Assembly: GCA_031271005.1 (NCBI GenBank)
Contig: JAISWT010000171.1
Coordinates: forward strand, 1 to 34,182
Direction: 5' to 3'
Origin: Prevotellaceae bacterium
GTDB taxonomy: Bacteria; Bacteroidota; Bacteroidia; Bacteroidales; Paludibacteraceae
Length of the DNA stretch: 34,182 nt
Shown: positions 26,813 through 34,076 of the stretch, one piece after another
Layout of the letters: every line of letters begins with the position of its first letter
Position numbering within the stretch: the first letter of the stretch is position 1
Program-made: the position numbers and the translations under genes
The notes under the pieces: generated by a model
What the model was told of the DNA's origin: nothing
The model's input: the letters and a program-made list of their open reading frames with translations, nothing else
Database searches by the model: none

Positions 26813-26820
26813 CAAAAATA
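26813..26820 (-). promoter_or_regulatory. Probable -7 box of the tamB-DUF5686 operon
   Basis: TATTTTTG on the minus strand. Transcription would begin near 26806, leaving a leader of about 20 bases before the CTG at 26787 and excluding the ATG at 26842. No clear -33 box is seen. Confidence 0.5.
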
Positions 26821-26867
26821 CAAAATAGTTTTCAGTTTTCAATTATCAGTTTTCAGAAAGAGTCTAT

Positions 26868-27078
26868 ATAATTAGTGGTTAGTGGTTAGTACCTCACCCC
26901 CCTGCCCCCTCTCCAAAAGAGAGGGGGAGTAGGGCGTACGGCTGATGTTAATTATTAGAGGTTAGAGTTTAGTTATTAGATTATTTCTTAATTGCTAATT
27001 GCTGCGTATTCTGTATTTCACTATTCACTATTCACTATTAATTCTCAATTCTCAATTCTCAATTCTCAATTCTCAATT
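26868..27078 (+). repeat. Heptamer module and GC-rich hairpin in the tamB-sufD divergent region
   Basis: GGTTAGT units are followed by a GC-rich hairpin, CCCCCTCTC (26905-26913) with GAGAGGGGG (26919-26927), loop CAAAA. Then come TTAGAG words, AATTGCT units, CACTATT units and a CTCAATT array to about 27076. No gene is visible. Confidence 0.8.
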
Positions 27079-27170
27079 TTATTGAGCAGGATGTGGGGCT
27101 TCGGGGGAGGGCGAGAGGCTGATAACTTAAAAAGTTTGCGAAAAGACATAAAAATGTGCCGAAAATGGAT

Positions 27171-27178
27171 TACCTTTG
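27171..27178 (+). promoter_or_regulatory. Probable -7 box of sufD
   Basis: TACCTTTG fits TAnnTTTG, 23 bases before the ATG. An AAGGAA sequence at 27191-27196 is a plausible ribosome-binding site. Confidence 0.5.
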
Positions 27179-27201
27179 CACTTGTTTTTTAAGGAAAAAA
27201 T

Positions 27202-28542
27202 ATGCACCCCGAAACTCAATATATTAATTTATACCGCAACAATCGCGATCTTATATTCGCCAATTCTTCTGCGCTGATGAACGCCGAGCGCGATGCTGCA
27301 TTCCAAAGATTTTGCTCTCTGGGCTTCCCTGCCGGCAAAGCGGAGGAATACCGGCACACCAATCTTGTGAAGCCGTTTTTGTTTGAATATGGGCTGAATA
27401 TTAGGCGGTTGCGCACCGACTTTGAGGCTCGTAACATTTTTCGCTGCAACGTTAATGGCATCGCAATTTACAACTACCTGACAGTCAATGACGACTTTAT
27501 AGAGAACGATTGCCCCGCCGACTTGCCGCAGGGCGTTGTTATCGGCAGTTTGCGGACAATTTCCGAAACTCAGCCCGACCTTGTCGCCCCGTTTTTAGGG
27601 AGATTAGCACGTGAAAAAGAGGACGGTTTTGTGGCGCTCAACGGCACATTTGCACAGGACGGCTTCTTTATGTATGTGCCTGATAATGTTGCCATTGAGC
27701 AGCCCGTTCAACTCGTTAATCTGATGCGTGCAAATGTAGATTTTATGGCGAACAGCCGCAATTTGATTATACTCGGCAAAAACGCGCGCGCACAACTGCT
27801 TACCTGCCGGCACACAGCCGGACAGGTGAATTACTTTGCAAATTGCCTTACCGAAATATTCGTGGGCGAAAACGCTGATTTCCAGTATTATGCACTCGAA
27901 AATAGCGGGCATAATCTATCCGACTTCTCTACGGTTATAATTGAGCAGGCAACCCGCTCGCGAGTTCTGGCAAATGTAATCACACTGCACAACGGCATAA
28001 CACACAACAACATAGATATTCACCTCAACGGCGAGAACGCCGAAACCACGCTTTGCGGAATGGTAACTGCCGACAAAAACCAGTCGACAAATAATGCAAC
28101 GGCTATCTTTCACAATGCGCCAAACTGCACGAGCAACGAACTGTTCAAATATATTCTTGACGAAAATTCGCTGTGCGGCTTCTCGGGAAAAATATTTGTT
28201 GAACCATACGCGCAAAAAACCATCGCATACCAAACCAACCGCAATATTCTGCTGTCGGACACTGCCCGAATGTACACCAAGCCGCAACTCGAAATTTACG
28301 CAGATGATGTGAAATGCTCGCACGGCGCAACTGTGGGGCAACTTGACGAGAACGCGCTCTTTTACATGCAGCAGCGGGGCATTGCGAGCAACGAGGCACG
28401 GCTGATACTGATGTATGCCTTTGCCGCCGAAATAGTGGAAAAAATACGCATCGCCCCCCTGCGCGACCGCATCAAAATGATGACCGAAAACAGATTGCGA
28501 ACAGGCAACTCAACGGCTGGAAGATGTGCTATCTGCCTGTAA
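27202..28542 (+). CDS. sufD: SufD, iron-sulfur cluster assembly scaffold subunit
   Basis: Part of the SufBCD complex that builds Fe-S clusters in the cytosol. The 446-residue protein has an N-terminal helical part with FPAGKAEEYRHTNLVKPFLFE, where the GxxEEYR pattern is characteristic, then the right-handed beta-helix with SRNLIILGKNARAQLL, and the conserved C-terminal KCSHGATVGQLDENALFYMQQRGI and YAFAAEIVEKI. SufB, SufC and SufS genes are normally adjacent in Bacteroidota and are not in this window, so the gene is isolated here. The extreme C-terminus GRCAICL is cysteine-rich, as in several relatives. A 7-bp stem (AACTCGC 28541-28547 with GCGAGTT 28568-28574) starts at the stop codon and might be a weak terminator. 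Confidence 0.92.
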   Translation: MHPETQYINLYRNNRDLIFANSSALMNAERDAAFQRFCSLGFPAGKAEEYRHTNLVKPFLFEYGLNIRRLRTDFEARNIFRCNVNGIAIYNYLTVNDDFIENDCPADLPQGVVIGSLRTISETQPDLVAPFLGRLAREKEDGFVALNGTFAQDGFFMYVPDNVAIEQPVQLVNLMRANVDFMANSRNLIILGKNARAQLLTCRHTAGQVNYFANCLTEIFVGENADFQYYALENSGHNLSDFSTVIIEQATRSRVLANVITLHNGITHNNIDIHLNGENAETTLCGMVTADKNQSTNNATAIFHNAPNCTSNELFKYILDENSLCGFSGKIFVEPYAQKTIAYQTNRNILLSDTARMYTKPQLEIYADDVKCSHGATVGQLDENALFYMQQRGIASNEARLILMYAFAAEIVEKIRIAPLRDRIKMMTENRLRTGNSTAGRCAICL

Positions 28543-28581
28543 CTCGCACCTGTACATTATGAAATCGGCGAGTTTAATATC

Positions 28582-28658
28582 AAAACATTTTCGCTCATTG
28601 CACGCGCTTGGAAAACCGGAGTTTTTAATCTAATTTTGCAGCAGATAAAGTAAAAGTA
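28582..28658 (+). repeat. 77-bp perfect direct repeat, left copy, with promoter
   Basis: Identical over 77 bases to 29515-29591. It contains TTG (28608-28610), a 20-base spacer and TAATTTTG (28631-28638), and it ends six bases before the KilA-N ATG. It is both one half of a duplication and the gene's promoter. Confidence 0.95.
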
Positions 28659-28664
28659 TTTGAT

Positions 28665-29498
28665 ATGAGCAAAAAAGAAATAATAAATGTGCAGGGAACG
28701 GAAATAATTCTACTGTCGCACCAAAAAGAAGATTATATTTCACTAACGGATATGGCCAAGCATAAAAATGCAGAAATTCCGGCAACAGTCATATCACATT
28801 GGATGAGTACTAACTTTTCAATCAATTACATGGGTCTGTGGGAGCGTATGAACAATCCTGCTTTTAATCTCACGGGATTCCGTGAGGTTAGAATGTTGAG
28901 TACGGAATCGGGGTTCGCACTTTCGCCCAAGCAGTGGATTGCTATGACAAATGCCACAGGAATTGTTTCTAAAGCGGGACGTTATGGCGGCGGGACGTTT
29001 GCACACAGGAATATTGCTTTTGAATTTGCCTCGTGGCTCAGTCCTGAATTTAAATATTATCTTATCAGTGAGTTTGAACGCCTCAAAATAGGAGAACAGC
29101 AACATCTATCCCTCGAATGGAACTTGCAGCGTACCCTCTCAAAAATTAACTACCATATTCATACAGATGCAATTAAGGAACGTATTATCCCGAATATCGT
29201 TACCAAAGAACAGATTGTTTACACCTACGCTTCGGAAGCCGACTTGCTGAATGTGGCACTTTTTGGCAAAACGGCAGCGCAATGGCGAACCGACAATCCT
29301 AACAGCAAAGGCAATATTCGTGATTATGCCACGCTGGAACAGTTAGTTGTCCTGTCCAACATGGAAAGTATCAACGCTTTACTGATACGGCAGGGACTGC
29401 CGCAGGGCGAGCGGCTCGTGCAACTCAACAATGTAGCAATCACGCAGATGAAATCGCTCACGGACAACCAAAACCTCGTCAAACGGCTGAATGTATAA
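28665..29498 (+). CDS. KilA-N domain protein
   Basis: A 277-residue protein with an N-terminal KilA-N domain, a DNA-binding module first known from phages and large DNA viruses. Typical pieces are ISLTDMAKHKN (about 26-36), VISHWMSTN, the GLWERMNNPAFN segment, and GGTFAHRNIAFEFASWLSPEFKYYLISEFERLK (about 109-141). The C-terminal half (residues 150-277; YTYASEADLLNVALFGKTAAQWR and ATLEQLVVLSNMESINALLI) resembles the tail often attached to this domain in Bacteroidota; its role is not known to me. It may be a regulator left by a prophage or other mobile element. A perfect 77-bp repeat flanks it, and the left copy supplies the promoter. No integrase or transposase is nearby. Confidence 0.85.
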   Translation: MSKKEIINVQGTEIILLSHQKEDYISLTDMAKHKNAEIPATVISHWMSTNFSINYMGLWERMNNPAFNLTGFREVRMLSTESGFALSPKQWIAMTNATGIVSKAGRYGGGTFAHRNIAFEFASWLSPEFKYYLISEFERLKIGEQQHLSLEWNLQRTLSKINYHIHTDAIKERIIPNIVTKEQIVYTYASEADLLNVALFGKTAAQWRTDNPNSKGNIRDYATLEQLVVLSNMESINALLIRQGLPQGERLVQLNNVAITQMKSLTDNQNLVKRLNV

Positions 29499-29514
29499 GA
29501 GGAGAATTACCGTA

Positions 29515-29591
29515 AAAACATTTTCGCTCATTGCACGCGCTTGGAAAACCGGAGTTTTTAATCTAATTTTGCAGCAGATAAAGTAAAAGTA
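29515..29591 (+). repeat. 77-bp perfect direct repeat, right copy, with promoter
   Basis: Identical to 28582-28658, including the promoter boxes (TAATTTTG at 29564-29571). An ATG follows ten bases later at 29601, but its frame quickly runs into the junction repeat and CAGTTTT heptamers. Confidence 0.95.
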
Positions 29592-29620
29592 AAAACGAAG
29601 ATGAATAACTTAACAAAAAG

Positions 29621-29644
29621 GAACGTTTTAAGCAGCGAGAGCAG
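29621..29644 (+). repeat. Junction repeat, copy 2
   Basis: Same sequence as 5097-5120 (GAACGTTTTAAGCAGCGAGA and four further bases). In both places it directly follows the broken 5' part of a frame. Confidence 0.7.
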
Positions 29645-29732
29645 AAGTAGTTTTCAGTTTTCAGTTTTCAGTTTTCAGAAAGTAGAGTGTGTTTATTATT
29701 CACTATTCGTTATTAACTATTCACTGCCAACT

Positions 29733-29769
29733 ATGCCGAGTCGCGCAAAACGACTAAATTTATTGAAAC
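29733..29769 (+). repeat. ATGCCGAGTCGC repeat, copy 3
   Basis: Third copy of the block at 2909 and 5167, again without the right arm. It lies about 80 bases before crcB. Confidence 0.75.
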
Positions 29770-29846
29770 GAAAGCAACAACCATTAATCGGCAAGTAAGT
29801 TACTGCTGAGAATTTCTCTTTATTAACAAATATTTATATCAAAAAA

Positions 29847-30215
29847 ATGCTAAAGAATATACTTTTTGTGGGCATTGGCGGCGCAAGCGGAAGTGTGATG
29901 CGCTATCTTATTTCTTTTTTTGTAAACAAATATAATTCAAGCAGTTTCCCCTTTGCTACTTTTACCGTGAACATCATAGGTTGCTTTGTCGCAGGGCTGC
30001 TGCTTGCATCGGCAGCAAAAAGTACTGCACTGACCAACGAACTGAAAATGTTAATGATTGTTGGCTTTTGTGGCGGTTTAACTACATTCTCAACGTTTTC
30101 TGCCGAAAATGTTACACTCTTTCAGAACGGAGATTATACTATTCTGGCAATTTACGTTTTAGCAAGCGTACTTTTGGGTGTTGCTGCCGTATTTGCAGGT
30201 TTATTAATTATTTAA
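29847..30215 (+). CDS. crcB: CrcB/Fluc fluoride channel
   Basis: Small inner-membrane channel that exports fluoride as a dual-topology dimer. The 122 residues form four hydrophobic helices, with the family marks GGASGSVMRY near residue 11, TFTVNIIGCF carrying the conserved Asn, and GFCGGLTTFSTFSAE, the sodium-site and fluoride-track region. Length is standard. ruvA begins six bases after its stop, so the two are probably co-transcribed. I looked for the fluoride riboswitch upstream and did not find its pattern. The upstream 50 bases are AT-rich with no clear promoter. Confidence 0.93.
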   Translation: MLKNILFVGIGGASGSVMRYLISFFVNKYNSSSFPFATFTVNIIGCFVAGLLLASAAKSTALTNELKMLMIVGFCGGLTTFSTFSAENVTLFQNGDYTILAIYVLASVLLGVAAVFAGLLII

Positions 30216-30221
30216 AATATT

Positions 30222-30812
30222 ATGATTGACTATATTAAAGGCAACGTTGCCGAACTCACGCCAACTTATGCGGTGTTCGAAACAGGCGGCATTGGTTATT
30301 CTATTCAAATTTCGCTGCTTACATACACGGCTCTGTCTGCGGTGCAAGCAGATAAACTGTATATTTATGAGGCAATTCGCGAGGATGCGCACACGCTGTT
30401 CGGATTTAAAACGCAAAAGGAAAGGCAGTTGTTTCTGCTGCTCATTTCCGTTTCGGGCATCGGAGCAAACACCGCGCGAATGATTTTGTCATCGTATTCC
30501 GATGAGGAGATTCGACAGATGATTGCTACAGGCAACGTGTCGGCATTAAATTCCATCAAAGGCATAGGCGCGAAAACAGCCCAGCGAATTATTGTTGATT
30601 TGAAAGATAAGATTGTCAAACTTTCGGGCATTTCGGAAGACAGTCAGCAACTTGCAGGGCAAATGAACGACCTGAGGAGCGAGGCTGTCGCCGCGCTGAC
30701 AATGCTCGGATTCGCATCTGCACCATCGCAAAAGGCGGTAGAGAAAGCGCTGCGCGAAACCTCTGCCGCCACTGTGGAACAGATTATAAAAATGGCTCTG
30801 AAAATGCTTTAA
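30222..30812 (+). CDS. ruvA: RuvA, Holliday junction branch-migration subunit
   Basis: Tetrameric protein that binds Holliday junctions and loads the RuvB motor. At 196 residues it is of normal length, with the N-terminal OB fold (MIDYIKGNVAELTPTYAVFETGGIGYSIQI), two helix-hairpin-helix motifs (LISVSGIGANTARMIL and LNSIKGIGAKTAQRIIVDLKDKI), and the C-terminal domain III (SEAVAALTMLGFASAPSQKAVEKAL) that contacts RuvB. It follows crcB by six bases. No ruvB or ruvC lies in the window. The gene is followed immediately by a large repeat block. Confidence 0.96.
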   Translation: MIDYIKGNVAELTPTYAVFETGGIGYSIQISLLTYTALSAVQADKLYIYEAIREDAHTLFGFKTQKERQLFLLLISVSGIGANTARMILSSYSDEEIRQMIATGNVSALNSIKGIGAKTAQRIIVDLKDKIVKLSGISEDSQQLAGQMNDLRSEAVAALTMLGFASAPSQKAVEKALRETSAATVEQIIKMALKML

Positions 30813-30816
30813 ATTC

Positions 30817-31010
30817 AGTTTTCAGTTGTCAGTTGTCAGTTATCAGTTATTAGTTATTAGAGTTTAGAGTTTAGAGTTTAGAGTTTAGAGTTTAGAGTTT
30901 AGTTAGGAGTGGTTAGGTATGGTTTTAATTCTCAATTCTCAATTCTCAATTCAAAAACATTTCTTCATTCCTTCATTAACCACTAACCACTGACCACTAA
31001 CCACTAACCA
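30817..31010 (+). repeat. Ordered heptamer module D1
   Basis: CAGTTTT/CAGTTGT units, a TTTAGAG array, TTAGGAGTGGTTAGGTATGG, a CTCAATT array, CAAAAACATTTCTTCATT and AACCACT heptamers, in the same order as module A. Confidence 0.85.
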
Positions 31011-31011
31011 C

Positions 31012-31152
31012 ATTTCACAGAGTAAAACAGAGAAAAAACACAGAGAGACACAGAGATTTTTTACAACTAAAAAACTACCGCTTTGGCGGGATAAATATTG
31101 CGCTCTTTGCGGTGAAATTGTTTTTACCGCAAAGAGCACAGGGAAATAAAGT
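31012..31152 (+). repeat. ~140-bp CACAGAG/hairpin element, copy 2
   Basis: Near-identical to 11083-11222, including the perfect 12-bp stem (31102-31113 with 31126-31137). Like copy 1 it stands between two heptamer modules. Confidence 0.85.
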
Positions 31153-31396
31153 TTTCAGTTATCAGTTTTCAGTTATTAGAGTTTAGAGTTTAGAGTTTAG
31201 AGTTTAGAGTTTAGAGTTTAGTTAGGAATAGTTAGGTATGGTTTTAATTCTTAATTCTTAATTCTCAATTCTCAATTCTCAATTCAAAAACATTTCTTCA
31301 TTCCTTCATTCCTTCATTCCTTCATTTCTTCATTTCTTCATTTCTTCATTAACCACTAACTGCTAATTGCTAACTGCTAACTGCTAATTGCTGACC
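31153..31396 (+). repeat. Ordered heptamer module D2
   Basis: CAGTTTT units, TTTAGAG array, TTAGGAATAGTTAGGTATGG, CTTAATT/CTCAATT array, CAAAAACATTTCTTCATT, CATTCCTT octamers, then CTGCTAA/TTGCTAA heptamers. It ends right at the stop of the M3 peptidase gene. Confidence 0.85.
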
Positions 31397-31397
31397 A

Positions 31398-33518
31398 CTA
31401 TTTCAAAAATCCTCTTCTTTTCAGCAATGCCTGTGCATTAGGCTCGGCTTTGCGGAAGTTTTTGTAAAGTGTCATTGGGTCTTCACTGTCGCCGCGCTCC
31501 AGAATATTTTTGCGAAATGAAGTGGCTATTTCCCTGTTAAAGATGTCGCCGCTTTCCTTAAACGCCGCAAAAGCATCAGCATCAAGCACTTCTGCCCACA
31601 CATAACTGTAATACCCTGCTGCATAACCGTCGCCGTCAAAAATATGGCTGAAATATGTGCTGCGGTAGCGCACAAGAATTTCGGGTATCAAGTCTATTGA
31701 TGTGAGTACATCTGCCTCAAATTTTTCCACATCAAAATCGGCAGTATCTGTGCGCGCGTGAAATTTCATGTCAAGATACGCGGCAGCGAGCAGTTCGGTC
31801 ATCGCAAAACCTTGATTAAACTGTTGGGCAGCATTAAGTTTGTCTATCAATGCCTGTGGAATTGTTTCGCCGGTTTTATAATGTTTGGCATAAGTATTAA
31901 GCACTTGCGGTTCAAAACACCAGTTCTCCATTACTTGTGATGGCAGTTCCACGAAGTCGCGCGTAACGGCTGTTCCTGCGGTAGAAGGGTAGGTGCATCG
32001 GCTCAACAAGCCGTGCAGCGCGTGTCCAAACTCGTGGAACACAGTCTCCACGTCATCAATAGTCAGAAGCGACGGTTCGCCGGCTGCCCCTTTTGTAAAA
32101 TTGCCCACGTTAACGATTACGGGTCGGTGGTCTTTGCCGTCTTTTACATACTGGTCGCAAAGATTGTTCATCCACGCACCTGCGCGTTTGCCTGCACGGG
32201 GAAAATAGTCGGTATAAAGCAATCCGAGCAATGTGCCATCGCTGTCGTTCACCTCAAAAGTTTCAGCCTCCTGATTGTATAAAGGCACGTTAGTAACCTT
32301 CTTGAAAGTTATTCCGTACAACTTTGTAGCCAAATCGAACGCTCCTTGACGCACATTTTCCATCTTAAAATACTGACGGATAGCCTCCTCATCGAGGTCG
32401 TATTTTTGGCTGCGCAATTTTTCGGCATAATATGCCCAGTCCCATGCTTGAAGCGTTTCGTTTTTCCCTTCTTTGTCCATCATAGCCTGCAATTCAGCGC
32501 GTTCCGTTTTTGCCTGCGGGAGAGCCGATTTCCATACTGTTTCCAGAAAATCAGAAACTGTTTCGGGGGTTTTTGCCATTTTATCATCAAGGATGAAATC
32601 GGCAGGCGATTTAAATCCCAAAAGTTGTGCTTTTTTGACCCGCAGTTTCATTATCGTGCTAACCACTTGCCTGTTATCAGACGAGTCGTTGCCGTTGGCA
32701 AGCAACGAATAAGCCGTCAATAGTTCCTTGCGCAGTTCTCTGTTGTCGGCATACTGCAACACAGGCAAGAAACTTGCCTTGTCGGTTGTGAAGAGCCATT
32801 TCCCTTTCTGTCCGGCTTTTTCGGCGGCTTCGGCAGCAGCCGTCTTAACGCTTTGTGGCAGCCCTGAGAGTTCGGCTTCGTTGTCCACAAATTTTTTGTA
32901 CGATTTGATTGAAGCCAGCACATTTTTGCCAAATGCAAGTTCAGCCAGAGTCAGTTCCTTGTTGATAGCACGCAGGTCTTCCTTTTGCGCATTGTCAAGT
33001 CCTGCTCCGCTACGCATAAAACTGCGGTAATATTTTTCTAAAAGCCGTGTCTGTTCGCTGTTCAAGCCTAATTCATGTTTTCGGCTGTTCAGATTGTTGA
33101 CCCGCGCAAAAAGTTTTTCGTTAAGGTAAATATTATCATTGTGTTCGGTCAGTTGCGGCGAGATTTCCTCAGAAATGCGCTGCATTTCGTCATTGGTATC
33201 CGCCGATTCGAGGTTAAAGAACACGCTCGAAACTTTCCGCAGCGCTTCGCCGCTAAATTCCATAGCAACAACGGTGTTCTCAAAAGTCGGCTCTGCGGGG
33301 TTGCCGGCAATGCTGTCTATTTCTGCCGCATGTATGCGCATACCTTCGGCAAAGGCAGGCATATAATCGCCAATTTGAATCTTGTCGAACGGCGGAACAC
33401 CATAAGGCGTATCCCATACTGCCAAAAACGGATTGTTTGCAAGGTTTTTCGTCCTGTTTAAATTACACGAAGTCATTATCAGTAAAATAATTGTGAAAAG
33501 ATAAATGTTTTGTTTCAT
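31398..33518 (-). CDS. M3-family zinc peptidase, probable lipoprotein (Dcp-like)
   Basis: A 706-residue zinc metallopeptidase of family M3 (thimet oligopeptidase/peptidyl-dipeptidase group), cleaving short peptides. The zinc site is complete: His495-Glu-Phe-Gly-His499 in HEFGHALHG, with the third ligand Glu524 in DFVELPSQVMENW. The C-terminal FSHIFDGDGYAAGYYSYVWAEVLDADAF block is diagnostic. The N-terminus MKQNIYLFTIILLIMTSC is a signal sequence with a cysteine, so it is probably a membrane-anchored periplasmic enzyme, and NNPFLAVWDTPYGVPPFDKI begins the mature part. Length matches Dcp (about 680) plus signal. It is a single gene, convergent with ruvA, and ends two bases from the repeat module. 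The dipeptidase specificity is inferred from similarity of plan. Confidence 0.93.
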   Translation of the reverse strand: MKQNIYLFTIILLIMTSCNLNRTKNLANNPFLAVWDTPYGVPPFDKIQIGDYMPAFAEGMRIHAAEIDSIAGNPAEPTFENTVVAMEFSGEALRKVSSVFFNLESADTNDEMQRISEEISPQLTEHNDNIYLNEKLFARVNNLNSRKHELGLNSEQTRLLEKYYRSFMRSGAGLDNAQKEDLRAINKELTLAELAFGKNVLASIKSYKKFVDNEAELSGLPQSVKTAAAEAAEKAGQKGKWLFTTDKASFLPVLQYADNRELRKELLTAYSLLANGNDSSDNRQVVSTIMKLRVKKAQLLGFKSPADFILDDKMAKTPETVSDFLETVWKSALPQAKTERAELQAMMDKEGKNETLQAWDWAYYAEKLRSQKYDLDEEAIRQYFKMENVRQGAFDLATKLYGITFKKVTNVPLYNQEAETFEVNDSDGTLLGLLYTDYFPRAGKRAGAWMNNLCDQYVKDGKDHRPVIVNVGNFTKGAAGEPSLLTIDDVETVFHEFGHALHGLLSRCTYPSTAGTAVTRDFVELPSQVMENWCFEPQVLNTYAKHYKTGETIPQALIDKLNAAQQFNQGFAMTELLAAAYLDMKFHARTDTADFDVEKFEADVLTSIDLIPEILVRYRSTYFSHIFDGDGYAAGYYSYVWAEVLDADAFAAFKESGDIFNREIATSFRKNILERGDSEDPMTLYKNFRKAEPNAQALLKRRGFLK

Positions 33519-33982
33519 AAGTACTATAAGTATTATTTGTTTTATAAATTATTGAAATTCAATTATTTTTATGTATGTCTGATTTTTTGAGCAATTAATA
33601 ATTAGCAATAATAGCAATTGAATACAGTTAGGAATTGTTTTAATTCTCAATTCTCAATTCTCAATTCAAAAACATTTCTTAATTTCTTAATTATTAACCA
33701 CTAATCACTATTAATAATTCTCTGCAAAAATAGGTATAAAGCGCGAATTTTCCAAACTCGCACAATGACTAAGGTTTTTTTTGTATGTTTTTTTTCGTTT
33801 TGCATTTTTCTGTATTATTTTTGTGTTAATAAATTCTCTAAATTTTTAATTTGACATTTTAGACCTTCAATAATTTTCAAAAAACACGAAACCTTTTCAC
33901 GGCACGGACTGCAAGTCCGCCTCATCGAGGGGAATTTGCCAATGTCATTTGCAGAGTTATTTCTATTTCAAAAATAAAGGAT
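33519..33982. repeat. Intergenic region with heptamer module E and a small hairpin
   Basis: About 460 bases without a recognised gene. A shortened module (CAATTA words, TTAGGAATTGTTTT, CTCAATT array, CAAAAACATTTCTTAATT, AACCACT) covers about 33594-33716. At 33906-33920 CGGACT and AGTCCG form a six-bp stem with loop GCA. The rest is AT-rich with T runs. Confidence 0.7.
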
Positions 33983-33990
33983 TATCTTTG
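33983..33990 (+). promoter_or_regulatory. Probable -7 box before the right-edge gene
   Basis: TATCTTTG fits TAnnTTTG. It precedes a 19-codon frame and then the RhuM-like gene. No -33 box at standard distance. Confidence 0.4.
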
Positions 33991-34004
33991 TATAAAAATA
34001 TTTT

Positions 34005-34064
34005 AATGGATACAGATATGGAATTTTTAGGTATTAGTATTCCCGATGGGGAAAGATTAACGTA
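34005..34064 (+). CDS. Possible 19-codon leader frame
   Basis: A short frame (MDTDMEFLGISIPDGERLT and stop) lies 14 bases after the -7 box and 12 bases before the RhuM-like start. It could be a leader peptide, the stump of another gene, or chance. There is no family match that I recognise. Confidence 0.25.
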
Positions 34065-34076
34065 ATTTTCAAAGAT

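Larger units (their letters stand above)
29601..29798 (+). pseudogene. Ghost frame behind the duplicated promoter, made of repeats
   Basis: The 65-codon frame begins MNNLTKRN and then reads the junction repeat (29621-29644), the CAGTTTT heptamers (about 29650-29677), a segment that is the reverse complement of 5236-5275, and finally the ATGCCGAGTCGC repeat. Nothing resembles a protein family. I read it as the stump of a lost gene overwritten by repeat DNA, or a chance frame. Confidence 0.45.

Noticed and set aside
26639-26842. ATG-started 67-codon frame at the tamB 5' end, possibly joined to it by a frameshift
   Set aside because: It runs through the -7-like box and then overlaps tamB out of frame. 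The CTG start gives the correct anchor without any frameshift.
29770-29846. Fluoride riboswitch before crcB
   Set aside because: I searched by eye for the conserved crcB-motif pattern and found only AT-rich sequence; the space after the repeat is also short.
33901-33930. Small GC-rich stem as part of a tRNA
   Set aside because: The CGGACT/AGTCCG stem has a three-base loop and no acceptor, D or T arms around it.
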